Origin: Cytophagales bacterium
Lineage (GTDB): Bacteria; Bacteroidota; Bacteroidia; Cytophagales; Cyclobacteriaceae
Length of the DNA stretch: 37,477 bases
Assembly (NCBI GenBank): GCA_013298505.1
Contig: JAAFHY010000024.1
Span: 1-37,477, forward strand
Reading direction: 5' to 3'
Part shown: positions 7,360 to 13,559 of the stretch, one piece after another
Layout: every line of letters begins with the position of its first letter
Numbering within the stretch: position 1 is the stretch's first letter
The notes under the pieces: generated by a model
What the model was told of the DNA's origin: nothing
Databases searched by the model: none
The model's input: only the letters and a program-made list of their open reading frames with translations
Translations under genes and position numbers: made by a program

Positions 7360-7993
7360 ATTTGTTCAAATCCTTCTTAGAAGATTGAATGATAGATGGT
7401 GCGCTTGGCCCTTCGCAGAACAATAAATCTAAGAAACAAAGGTTAGGTACAAAAGTATTGCCAAACACTTGTTGATAGGGAATTGGCTGATAGAATGACC
7501 GATTGAGGAAAGTTTCTTTAGGATTGATGTAGTTCCTTAAATCCAAAACAGATGAATCTGACTCTTTTTGATAGCTATTTGATCGAGCCAATTTTTTGTT
7601 TGCTTGCATTGATCGCAGACAGAATGACAGGAGTTCTATATTGAGATCAAAAAGTAGTTTATGATTTTTATAGAAAATGGTTTTTAATTGATCTGAGTAA
7701 AATTCAAAAAATGGTGCTTTGCGATAAGCCGTTTCGATAGATCGCCAATGGTTATTCTGCCATTTTTGTTTATGGTCAATCTTAATCTCTTGAACAGAAA
7801 CTTTTCCGTGCTTTTCGGTCACAGGTACAATGAGCATTTGCTGGCCTTGAGAGGTGTTGATGTAACACCGATTTCTAAAACTTTGTTTGCTAAAATTTTC
7901 GTGACACTCTAATTCAATTTGGTCTATTGAATTCAAGGCACAAAAATACTCTATGGAAGGAAGGTAGTGTAATTCAATACGGGCAACCTTCAT
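7358..7993 (-). CDS. WbqC-like family protein
   Basis: The 211-residue protein matches the WbqC-like family pattern: an N-terminal LHYLPSIEYFCAL segment, a basic RNRCYI-NTSQGQQMLIVPV block, and the conserved W-x-x-x-H-W-R-S-IETAYRKAPFFEFY segment near residues 77-97. It ends with PNLCFLDLLFCEGPSA. Family members occur in O-antigen clusters and are suspected aminotransferase-like or sugar-modifying enzymes, but no activity is firmly established. In Bacteroidota a copy often sits near signal peptidase or housekeeping genes rather than sugar clusters, and no polysaccharide genes are nearby here. It starts 32 bases after accD in the same direction, so it is probably co-transcribed with accD. Confidence 0.8.
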   Translation of the reverse strand: MKVARIELHYLPSIEYFCALNSIDQIELECHENFSKQSFRNRCYINTSQGQQMLIVPVTEKHGKVSVQEIKIDHKQKWQNNHWRSIETAYRKAPFFEFYSDQLKTIFYKNHKLLFDLNIELLSFCLRSMQANKKLARSNSYQKESDSSVLDLRNYINPKETFLNRSFYQPIPYQQVFGNTFVPNLCFLDLLFCEGPSAPSIIQSSKKDLNK

Positions 7994-8025
7994 GTAGAAA
8001 AAGGGAGTTTGCGATTGAGAATTTA

Positions 8026-8865
8026 TTACTGAAGCATCTTTAGCAACGTGCTTATACGCTGCTTCAAACTTCTTCGGTCAATAATAAAATCTAAGAAGCC
8101 ATGCTCTAAAACAAATTCGGCACTTTGAAACCCTTTGGGTAAATCTTTGCCAATGGTTTCGCGAATTACGCGAGGGCCAGCAAATCCTATCAAGGCTCCA
8201 GGCTCGGCAATGTTGAAATCACCCAACATAGCATAAGAAGCCGTAACTCCACCTGTTGTAGGGTCAGTTAGTAAAGATAGGTAAGGTATTTTAGCTTCAT
8301 CGAGTAACGCTAGCCGTGCCGATGTTTTGGCCATTTGCATAAGTGAAAGACCCGCCTCCATCATTCTAGCCCCGCCCGAACGAGAGATCATTAAAAAAGG
8401 CGTTTTGGTTTTTAGCGAATGATTGATGGCGCGTGCTATTTTTTCACCAACTACCGATCCCATAGATCCACCAATGAATGTGAAGTCCATGCAGGCAACA
8501 CATAAATCAAGGCCATTTATTTTTCCATAAGCAGTTCTTACGGCATCCTTCAAATGTGTTTTGGCTTGCGATTCTTTTATTCTCTTCGGATAAGGTTTTG
8601 TGTCTACAAACTTTAATGGGTCGCCCGACTCCATATTGGCATCCAATTCTGTAAACTCATTATTGTCGAACAGGATTTCAAAATATTCTTCAGATCCAAT
8701 TTTTACATGCAGGTCTTCTTCGGGTACTACGTACGCATTATTTTTTAATTCTCGTGTATGAACGATTTTCCCTCCAGGCGATTTGAACCAAAGCCCATCG
8801 GGCACTTCGCGTTTCGATTCGGTAGGGGTGAGAATTCCTTTATCGGTACGTTTGAACCAAGGCAT
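8026..8865 (-). CDS. accD: Acetyl-CoA carboxylase carboxyltransferase subunit beta
   Basis: This subunit transfers the carboxyl group from biotin to acetyl-CoA, giving malonyl-CoA for fatty acid synthesis, together with AccA (not in this window). The 279-residue protein has the crotonase-fold motifs [14 protein letters not shown] (about residues 130-143), [16 protein letters not shown] and [16 protein letters not shown], and then the oxyanion-region [12 protein letters not shown]. The N-terminal region that normally carries a four-Cys zinc ribbon (two CxxC pairs) reads [20 protein letters not shown] and keeps none of the four cysteines. Apart from that the length is normal. Downstream wbqC follows after 32 bases and upstream lies the aldolase gene, all in one direction. 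Confidence 0.95.
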   Translation of the reverse strand: MPWFKRTDKGILTPTESKREVPDGLWFKSPGGKIVHTRELKNNAYVVPEEDLHVKIGSEEYFEILFDNNEFTELDANMESGDPLKFVDTKPYPKRIKESQAKTHLKDAVRTAYGKINGLDLCVACMDFTFIGGSMGSVVGEKIARAINHSLKTKTPFLMISRSGGARMMEAGLSLMQMAKTSARLALLDEAKIPYLSLLTDPTTGGVTASYAMLGDFNIAEPGALIGFAGPRVIRETIGKDLPKGFQSAEFVLEHGFLDFIIDRRSLKQRISTLLKMLQ

Positions 8866-8883
8866 AAAATTCAGTTTGGAAAT

Positions 8884-8963
8884 TTTTCAATTTTTCAATT
8901 TGAAAATGTCACAATCTGAAAACCTTGAAGCAATTTTCAAATTATCGAATCTTCAAATTTTCA
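8884..8963. repeat. TTTGAAAATGT-type intergenic repeat
   Basis: The spacer between the aldolase and accD genes is built from overlapping direct and inverted forms of TTTTCAATTTGAAAATGT and CTTCAAATTTTCAG. It shares the 11-mer TTTGAAAATGT with a similar tract at 13268-13302. A looser fragment (TTGAATTTGAAATTTG) precedes lpdA near 17846. It is non-coding and appears to be a dispersed low-complexity repeat. Confidence 0.5.
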
Positions 8964-8972
8964 GATCTTTAA

Positions 8973-10046
8973 CTAAGCTATGTCAATCGTCTTGTCCAAA
9001 TACACATCTTGAATGGCTTGCAGGATTTCAATCCCTTCTTTCAATGGACGCTGAAATGCTTTCCTTCCTGAAATCAAGCCCATTCCACCTGCACGCTTAT
9101 TGATAATCGCAGTACGGACTGCATCTGCCATATCGCTGGCGCCTTTAGAATCTCCGCCCGAATTAATCAATCCCGCACGGCCGTTATAGCAATTGAGAAC
9201 TTGGTAGCGGCACAAATCAATCGGGTGATCTGATGTTAACTCAGAATAAATACGTTCATCTAATTTTCCGTAGCTACTCGTGCCTGTGTTCAAGGCTTTG
9301 TAACCGCCATTATTGGTGGCTAATTTTTGCTTGATGATATCCGCCTGAATAGTTACACCCAAGTGATTTGCTTGACCCGTTAAGTCAGCCGCTGTATGAT
9401 AATCAACACCGTCTTTTTTAAACGCATCGTTGCGCGTATAACACCATAAGATAGTAGCCATGCCTAGCTCATGTGCCCGCTCAAAAGCAGCCGATACTTC
9501 TTGAATTTGACGAGTAGCATTATCCGATCCAAAATAAATGGTAGCCCCCACTGCTACCGCTCCTAAATTCCACGCATCCTCAACCGAACCATACATGATT
9601 TGATCGGCACGATTGGGGTACGTAAGCAGTTCATTGTGATTTATTTTTACAATGAATGGTATTTTGTGGGCGTATTTTCTAGACATCAGCGCTAAGCCAC
9701 CGAAAGTGGTAGCTACTGCGTTACAGCCGCCTTCTATGGCAAGTTTAACGATGTTCTCCGGATCGAAGTAGATGGGGTTTTTGGCGAAAGACGCCCCTGC
9801 ACTATGTTCGATCCCTTGGTCGATCGGTAGGATCGAAAGAAATCCAGTATTGCCTAATCTCCCTTTATCAAACATGGCTTGCAGACTTCGCAAGGTTTGT
9901 GGGTTGCGATTTGAAATGGTAAAAATACGATCCACAAAGTCGTGGCTTGGCAAGTGAAGATGCTCTTTTGGTATTGTCTTGCTTTTGTGTGTTAAAAGCG
10001 ACTCGGCATCTTTACCAAGTAATTCGGTGATGGTGGGTCTAGCCAT
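8973..10046 (-). CDS. Class I fructose-bisphosphate aldolase (DhnA/FbaB type)
   Basis: This enzyme cleaves fructose 1,6-bisphosphate to glyceraldehyde 3-phosphate and dihydroxyacetone phosphate through a lysine Schiff base; the reverse reaction serves gluconeogenesis. The 357-residue protein resembles the archaeal/bacterial DhnA-type aldolases (E. coli FbaB is about 350 residues). It has [18 protein letters not shown] (about 72-89), [15 protein letters not shown], the Schiff-base region [14 protein letters not shown] (about 233-246), and the C-terminal phosphate-binding segment [21 protein letters not shown] and [12 protein letters not shown]. An exact phylum-type promoter lies 20-50 bases upstream. 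The adjacent accD gene may share the transcript, although the 107-base spacer is filled by a repeat. Confidence 0.92.
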   Translation of the reverse strand: MARPTITELLGKDAESLLTHKSKTIPKEHLHLPSHDFVDRIFTISNRNPQTLRSLQAMFDKGRLGNTGFLSILPIDQGIEHSAGASFAKNPIYFDPENIVKLAIEGGCNAVATTFGGLALMSRKYAHKIPFIVKINHNELLTYPNRADQIMYGSVEDAWNLGAVAVGATIYFGSDNATRQIQEVSAAFERAHELGMATILWCYTRNDAFKKDGVDYHTAADLTGQANHLGVTIQADIIKQKLATNNGGYKALNTGTSSYGKLDERIYSELTSDHPIDLCRYQVLNCYNGRAGLINSGGDSKGASDMADAVRTAIINKRAGGMGLISGRKAFQRPLKEGIEILQAIQDVYLDKTIDIA

Positions 10047-10066
10047 AGATTTTTTTAAGTGAGCGA

Positions 10067-10097
10067 CAAATATAGGTTGCTATCCTAATTCATCCAA
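10067..10097 (-). promoter_or_regulatory. Bacteroidota-type promoter of the aldolase gene
   Basis: On the minus strand, TTG (10097-10095), exactly 20 bases, then TATATTTG (10074-10067) matches the consensus without mismatch. The predicted start of transcription is 13-15 bases before the ATG at 10046. Confidence 0.8.
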
Positions 10098-10115
10098 AGT
10101 TATATAATAAAGCAA

Positions 10116-10147
10116 AAAACCCATTTCTGAGATTAGAAATGGGTTTT
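10116..10147 (-). terminator. Intrinsic terminator of rplS
   Basis: A perfect 13-bp stem, AAAACCCATTTCT (10116-10128) with AGAAATGGGTTTT (10135-10147), has a 6-base loop. On the minus strand it runs into TTTTTT. It starts 20 bases after the rplS stop codon and also insulates the aldolase promoter. The 3' flank on the plus strand is T-rich too, so it may act in both directions. Confidence 0.88.
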
Positions 10148-10166
10148 GTTGAAGAAGTTGAACTTA

Positions 10167-10538
10167 TTAAGCTGCAACCGTTGAAGCTAATTTTTCTTTT
10201 ATTCTTGCTGATTTACCTTGGCGGCCCTTCAAATAATACAATTTTGCTCTGCGAACTTTCCCTGCTTTTACAAAATCAATTTTATCAATACTTGGGCTTA
10301 GAAGAGGGAAAATGCGTTCTACACCTACGCCATTTGATACTTTTCTAACCGAAAAGCTCTCACCATTCGTATTGGTTCCTCTGCGGTATAGAACCACACC
10401 CTGAAATTGCTGTATACGCTCTTTGTTTCCTTCACTTATTTTTACATGAACGCTGATGGTATCGCCTGGTTTAAAATTTGGAAGATTAGCTCTTTTTGAT
10501 GCTAATTCTTGCTCTACAATTTTCATTAAATCGGCCAT
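10167..10538 (-). CDS. rplS: 50S ribosomal protein L19
   Basis: L19 sits at the 30S-50S interface. The 123-residue protein has the family signature: [29 protein letters not shown] (quoted in part; residues about 22-50), [28 protein letters not shown] and [17 protein letters not shown]. The length is typical. In many bacteria rplS follows trmD in one operon (rpsP-rimM-trmD-rplS). Here the same four genes keep their order and strand, but a toxin-antitoxin module in the opposite direction separates trmD from rplS. Consistent with that, rplS has an apparent promoter of its own and its own strong terminator. Confidence 0.97.
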   Translation of the reverse strand: MADLMKIVEQELASKRANLPNFKPGDTISVHVKISEGNKERIQQFQGVVLYRRGTNTNGESFSVRKVSNGVGVERIFPLLSPSIDKIDFVKAGKVRRAKLYYLKGRQGKSARIKEKLASTVAA

Positions 10539-10563
10539 GGTACTCGTTTTTTAAAATGGACTG

Positions 10564-10571
10564 CAAATATA
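10564..10571 (-). promoter_or_regulatory. -7 element of an rplS promoter
   Basis: TATATTTG on the minus strand is an exact match to TAnnTTTG, 25 bases before the rplS ATG. No TTG sits at the proper distance upstream, so the -33 element is weak or absent. This promoter would explain expression of rplS now that it is separated from trmD. Confidence 0.55.
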
Positions 10572-10654
10572 GCTGAAGAAGCTGAAAAACAGAGAGGGCA
10601 CGTCAATAATTTTGAAGTTTGCCTTTATGTGTATAAAATTCGTTATTTGCACAC

Positions 10655-10831
10655 ATGGAAAAAATGAGAATAATAAATATAGACTTAGATGATGATTTGA
10701 TGGGGCGTGCCATGCGCACAAGTGGTGCGAAGACTAAAAAAGAACTTGTGAACAACGCTCTTAGATATTATCGAGATATTCTTCGTAAAGAACGGCAAGA
10801 AAAGGAACAAACAGATGAGAACAAACATTGA
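10655..10831 (+). CDS. VapB-type antitoxin, first of a tandem pair
   Basis: The 58-residue ORF begins MEKMRIINIDLDDDL and contains GAKTKKELVNNALRYY. This is the ribbon-helix-helix pattern of VapB-family antitoxins (short basic strand, then two helices), followed by a highly charged tail. Its last 17 bases overlap the start of the next antitoxin gene in another frame. Start at 10655 or at the second ATG (10664); either keeps the DNA-binding part. It has no toxin gene of its own directly behind it. It may pair with the downstream VapC, regulate the operon, or be the remains of a second module. The family call is good; its partner is not known. Confidence 0.75.
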   Translation: MEKMRIINIDLDDDLMGRAMRTSGAKTKKELVNNALRYYRDILRKERQEKEQTDENKH

Positions 10832-11015
10832 GATCAACCAAGAGATACTAAATGAGGTGATTCGCTTAAGTAAGGCGAAAAGTCAAAAGAAGGTGATTGA
10901 GGAGGCCATTTTAAGATACAATAGAAAAATGGCTCAGATGAAGCTTCTGGACTTGTTTGGCAAAGTAAAGTGGGAGGGTGATCTAGAAGAAATGCGCGCC
11001 TCAAAATATTTATGA
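10815..11015 (+). CDS. vapB: VapB-type antitoxin, second of the tandem pair
   Basis: The 66-residue protein starts MRTNIEINQEILNEVIRLSKAK (quoted in part) and continues SQKKVIEEAILRYNRK: a short strand and two helices typical of VapB antitoxins. The C-terminal segment LLDLFGKVKWEGDLEEMR is the toxin-binding arm; its FGKVKWEGDLE pattern is common in antitoxins partnered with PIN toxins. The stop overlaps the vapC start as ATGA (11012-11015), so this is the direct, translationally coupled partner of VapC. The 5' end overlaps the first antitoxin by 17 bases. It probably binds the module's own promoter region near 10600-10655. Confidence 0.88.
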   Translation: MRTNIEINQEILNEVIRLSKAKSQKKVIEEAILRYNRKMAQMKLLDLFGKVKWEGDLEEMRASKYL

Positions 11016-11413
11016 GCAAGATTTTAGCGGATACTTCTGTTTGGATAGATTCACTCCACAACAAAGATTTACCACACGTTTGGGCTTTAAAAGAGAGCCT
11101 TAAAGATGCCAATGTATGTTGTTGCCCCACCATTGTTCAAGAGGTGTTGCAAGGCATTAGGGATGATTTGAGTTACCAATTATTAAAAGAGCAGTTTTTA
11201 CAGTTGGAAATCTTCATTTCTGAGCAACTTTATATGGCAATCGAAACTGCCCAACTCTATCGATACCTAAGAAAAAAGGGAGTTACCATTAGAAAACCTA
11301 ATGATTGCATTATTGCTTGGTATGCAATCAATAACAAAGTGAAACTATTGCACAGCGATTCTGATTTCGATTTGATTGCACAGCATACTGAACTTAAAAT
11401 AGTGAAATTATAA
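11012..11413 (+). CDS. vapC: VapC toxin, PIN-domain ribonuclease
   Basis: The 133-residue PIN-domain protein keeps the acidic metal-binding set: D7 in [10 protein letters not shown]44 in VQEVLQG, D98 in [10 protein letters not shown], and D116/D118 in HSDSDFD. The fold length is complete, so the toxin is probably active. Family members cleave tRNA or rRNA and are neutralised by VapB; the target here is not predictable. The stop codon overlaps the trmD stop codon from the other strand. Both lie in TTATAA (11408-11413), so there is no spacer and no terminator between the two convergent genes. Confidence 0.9.
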   Translation: MSKILADTSVWIDSLHNKDLPHVWALKESLKDANVCCCPTIVQEVLQGIRDDLSYQLLKEQFLQLEIFISEQLYMAIETAQLYRYLRKKGVTIRKPNDCIIAWYAINNKVKLLHSDSDFDLIAQHTELKIVKL

Positions 11414-12079
11414 CAGGTCCGGCCTTCGTTCTTGGGTTCTTTTTAGGGATTGCTCTTGTTTCCATTCTTCTATTTTGGCTTGATGGCCAGACAACAATAC
11501 CTCGGGCACATTCCATCCTTTGTACTCTGCGGGCCGAGTGTAAACAGGCGGGGCAATCAAGCCATCTTGAAAAGAGTCGCTTAGAGCCGATGTTTCGTCA
11601 TTCAGCACGCCAGGAAGCAACCGAATAACCGAATCAGCCAACACCGCAGCAGCGAGTTCACCACCCGAAAGCACGTAATCGCCAATGCTGATTTCGCGTG
11701 TGACGAGGTGTTGACGTACGCGCTCATCCACTCCCTTATAATGACCGCAAAGCAAAATCAGATTTTGTTTTAGGCTTAGTTGGTTGGCAATGGATTGAGA
11801 CAGTAATTCCCCATCGGGGCTCATGTAAATGATTTCGTCATAGTTGCGTTCGGCCTTGAGGGCTGAGATGCATCGGTCGATAGGCTCTATCATCATTACC
11901 ATGCCAGCACCTCCGCCAAAGGCGTAGTCATCGGTAGTTCGGTGTTTGTTGGTTGAATATTCTCGCAGGTCGTGGACTTTTACCGTCACCAAATTTTTTT
12001 CTTGGGCACGTTTCAGTATCGAATCACCAAAGGGGCTTTCAAGCAATCGTGGCAGACAAGTGATGATGTCGATGCGCAT
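11408..12079 (-). CDS. trmD: tRNA (guanine37-N1)-methyltransferase
   Basis: TrmD methylates G37 next to the anticodon with S-adenosylmethionine and prevents +1 frameshifting. The protein, 223 residues from the ATG at 12079 ([12 protein letters not shown]), contains the trefoil-knot SAM site: [12 protein letters not shown] (about residues 110-121) and [25 protein letters not shown] lies near the N-terminal third. A longer frame starting at 12115 overlaps rimM and adds residues not found in the family, so the shorter start is chosen. It lies 4 bases after rimM and is surely co-transcribed. Its 3' end abuts vapC head to head. Confidence 0.95.
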   Translation of the reverse strand: MRIDIITCLPRLLESPFGDSILKRAQEKNLVTVKVHDLREYSTNKHRTTDDYAFGGGAGMVMMIEPIDRCISALKAERNYDEIIYMSPDGELLSQSIANQLSLKQNLILLCGHYKGVDERVRQHLVTREISIGDYVLSGGELAAAVLADSVIRLLPGVLNDETSALSDSFQDGLIAPPVYTRPAEYKGWNVPEVLLSGHQAKIEEWKQEQSLKRTQERRPDLL

Positions 12080-12083
12080 ATGG

Positions 12084-12593
12084 CTATATATCCAAAAATC
12101 CCTCTGGCAAATCAACCTTCATCAGTTTTTTGGTTTTGTTGGTGCTAGTGATAAACGGCCCGTTAACCGGAATAAGAACTTCTTTGCCGTTGTAAGTCAA
12201 TGTCAACAATCTGTTGGGGCCAGGGGCAGAAACTTCTGTGATGGTACCCAGCAACCCTTGTGTTTTGTCTTCTACGCTAAAGCCGAGTACTTCATCATCA
12301 TAAAAATCGCCACGTTTTAATTTTGGCCTTTCTGTTTTTGGCAGGAAGAGGCTGCAGCCTTTTAGCGCATTGGCTTTTTCGGTAGAGTCAATATCATCGA
12401 ACTTAAAAAATGTTTTATCACCTCTATCCGAAAAAGATTCGATGAAATGAGGGACTAAATCGTTTCCGATTTCAACGAACAGCGACTTTACGTCCTCCAA
12501 GTCGATGGCCTCGCTCAACACAGCTGTTACTTCACCTTTCAGCCCGTGCGTTTTAGCGATGTATCCGATTTTGTAGCAGAGTATTTTGTCCAT
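12084..12593 (-). CDS. rimM: Ribosome maturation factor RimM
   Basis: RimM assists maturation of the 30S head through binding to S19 and 16S rRNA. The 169-residue protein starts at the ATG at 12593 with [20 protein letters not shown], matching the family N-terminal motif (xxGxIxKxHGLKGEV). It has the PRC-barrel half with [13 protein letters not shown] (about 92-104) and ends with [10 protein letters not shown] and LPEGFLDI. Upstream in-frame codons up to 12638 run through the hairpin terminator and are not part of the protein. It is followed 4 bases later by trmD and preceded by a strong terminator, so its expression depends on read-through or on an internal promoter. Confidence 0.93.
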   Translation of the reverse strand: MDKILCYKIGYIAKTHGLKGEVTAVLSEAIDLEDVKSLFVEIGNDLVPHFIESFSDRGDKTFFKFDDIDSTEKANALKGCSLFLPKTERPKLKRGDFYDDEVLGFSVEDKTQGLLGTITEVSAPGPNRLLTLTYNGKEVLIPVNGPFITSTNKTKKLMKVDLPEGFLDI

Positions 12594-12610
12594 ATGGTGT
12601 TGTGAAAATA

Positions 12611-12641
12611 AAAATGCCCTCACCAAAGGCGAAGGCATTTT
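12611..12641 (-). terminator. Strong internal terminator between rpsP and rimM
   Basis: On the minus strand, AAAATGCCTTCGCC (12641-12628) pairs with GGTGAGGGCATTTT (12624-12611) over 14 bp, including two G-U pairs, with a 3-base loop. TTTTTATTTT follows. It begins 18 bases after the rpsP stop codon and lies 17 bases before the rimM ATG. It would make S16 mRNA more abundant than rimM-trmD mRNA. Confidence 0.82.
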
Positions 12642-12659
12642 ACATGATTTGAAATATTG

Positions 12660-13181
12660 TTATGCTTGTGCCTCGGCAGACGGTGTTTCAGAGGCTGCTT
12701 CTTCTGCCGCTGGTACAGCAGCCGCTACTTCGGCCTTCTTGCGGATGGCCTCAGCGCGAGCTTCTTTCACTTTCGTTTCTGCATCCTTTCGAGCTTTGGC
12801 GGCATCCAACTTGGCCTTACCTACGTTGGCGGTCTTAGCTTCAATTTTATCGGTCTTCACTTTCAACCAGTCAGCTAATTTAACATCAGCAGCTTCTTGT
12901 GTAAGAGCACCTTTGTTTACTCCGATTTGAAGGTGACGCTTAAACATGATGCCTTTGTAAGACAACATTGCGCGAACGGTATCTGAGGGTTGAGCACCCA
13001 CCATCAACCAATGAAATGCTCTATCATCAGCTAATTCGATGGTGGCAGGTGTGGTGCCAGGGTTGTAAGTACCAATTTTCTCGATGAATTTGCCATCGCG
13101 TGGGGCGCGGGCATCCGCTACTACTACATCAAACAATGACAACTTTTTGCGGCCTCTGCGTGCTAATCTGATTTTTACCAT
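12660..13181 (-). CDS. rpsP: 30S ribosomal protein S16 with long Ala/Lys-rich tail
   Basis: S16 binds 16S rRNA early in 30S assembly. The N-terminal 80 or so residues are standard ([40 protein letters not shown], quoted only in essence; residues 2-41). The protein then continues to 173 residues with a tail rich in Ala, Lys and Glu (about residues 100-173), roughly doubling the size of the E. coli protein. Such tails are usual in Bacteroidota S16 and probably lie outside the ribosome core. It has an exact phylum-type promoter and is the first gene of the cluster. Confidence 0.96.
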   Translation of the reverse strand: MVKIRLARRGRKKLSLFDVVVADARAPRDGKFIEKIGTYNPGTTPATIELADDRAFHWLMVGAQPSDTVRAMLSYKGIMFKRHLQIGVNKGALTQEAADVKLADWLKVKTDKIEAKTANVGKAKLDAAKARKDAETKVKEARAEAIRKKAEVAAAVPAAEEAASETPSAEAQA

Positions 13182-13230
13182 TTTCTATTACTTTTTTAAT
13201 GTTGGAACACGTCCGTTTTTAAAAGGATGG

Positions 13231-13260
13231 CAAAGGTATGATTAATTTGTAATTGGGCAA
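13231..13260 (-). promoter_or_regulatory. Bacteroidota-type promoter of rpsP
   Basis: On the minus strand, TTG (13260-13258), 19 bases, then TACCTTTG (13238-13231) matches the consensus exactly. The 5' untranslated region would be about 45 bases long. Confidence 0.78.
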
Positions 13261-13267
13261 ATAACTG

Positions 13268-13302
13268 GATTTGAAAATGTGATAATTTGATGATTTGAAA
13301 GT
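13268..13302. repeat. TTTGAAAATGT-type intergenic repeat, second tract
   Basis: GATTTGAAAATGTGATAATTTGATGATTTGAAAG (in part) shares TTTGAAAATGT with 8884-8963 and has the same periodic TTTGA units. It sits directly upstream of the rpsP promoter. Confidence 0.5.
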
Positions 13303-13330
13303 GTGGGGTTCTGGTGAGTTGAATAGGTAT

Positions 13331-13443
13331 CATTCGGCCAAGGATAGCAACGGAAAGCCCGAAGTGGGAGGGCATTGTGCGTGGACGGACTTGGAGTGGA
13401 TAGCCAGGTGCCACTGCGCTTCGCGTGGCAGGCCGCCAAAGTA
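13331..13443 (-). repeat. Dispersed intergenic repeat, copy B (inverted relative to copy A)
   Basis: Read on the minus strand, this block matches 601-695 along most of its length, including AAGTCCGTC and the 16-mer CACTTCGGGCTTTCCG (13366-13351). Compared with copy A it carries extra bases forming a hairpin: TGCCAC(t)GCG, loop CTT, CGCGTGGCA (13409-13430 on the plus strand). The rest of the 378-base rpsP-sucA spacer holds the rpsP promoter, a TTTGAAAATGT tract and an AT-rich stretch before sucA in which I see no clear promoter. Confidence 0.75.
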
Positions 13444-13559
13444 CCTATAATTACAACCATCTGACTATCAATAGTAAAAACAATAATATTTGAATAAGCG
13501 ATTATTAGGTTTTTTTAATTTGGAGTCACTTTATACATTTACTTCCCTTTAATTCAAGT

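Noticed and set aside
8884-13302. CRISPR array suggested by recurring short repeats
   Set aside because: The repeats are degenerate, AT-rich, without regular unique spacers, and no cas genes are present.
13196-13460. Two 72-residue minus-strand ORFs between rpsP and sucA
   Set aside because: They translate the dispersed repeat and the TTTGA tract; a similar phrase appears in copy A, showing that the similarity is of the repeat, not of a protein.
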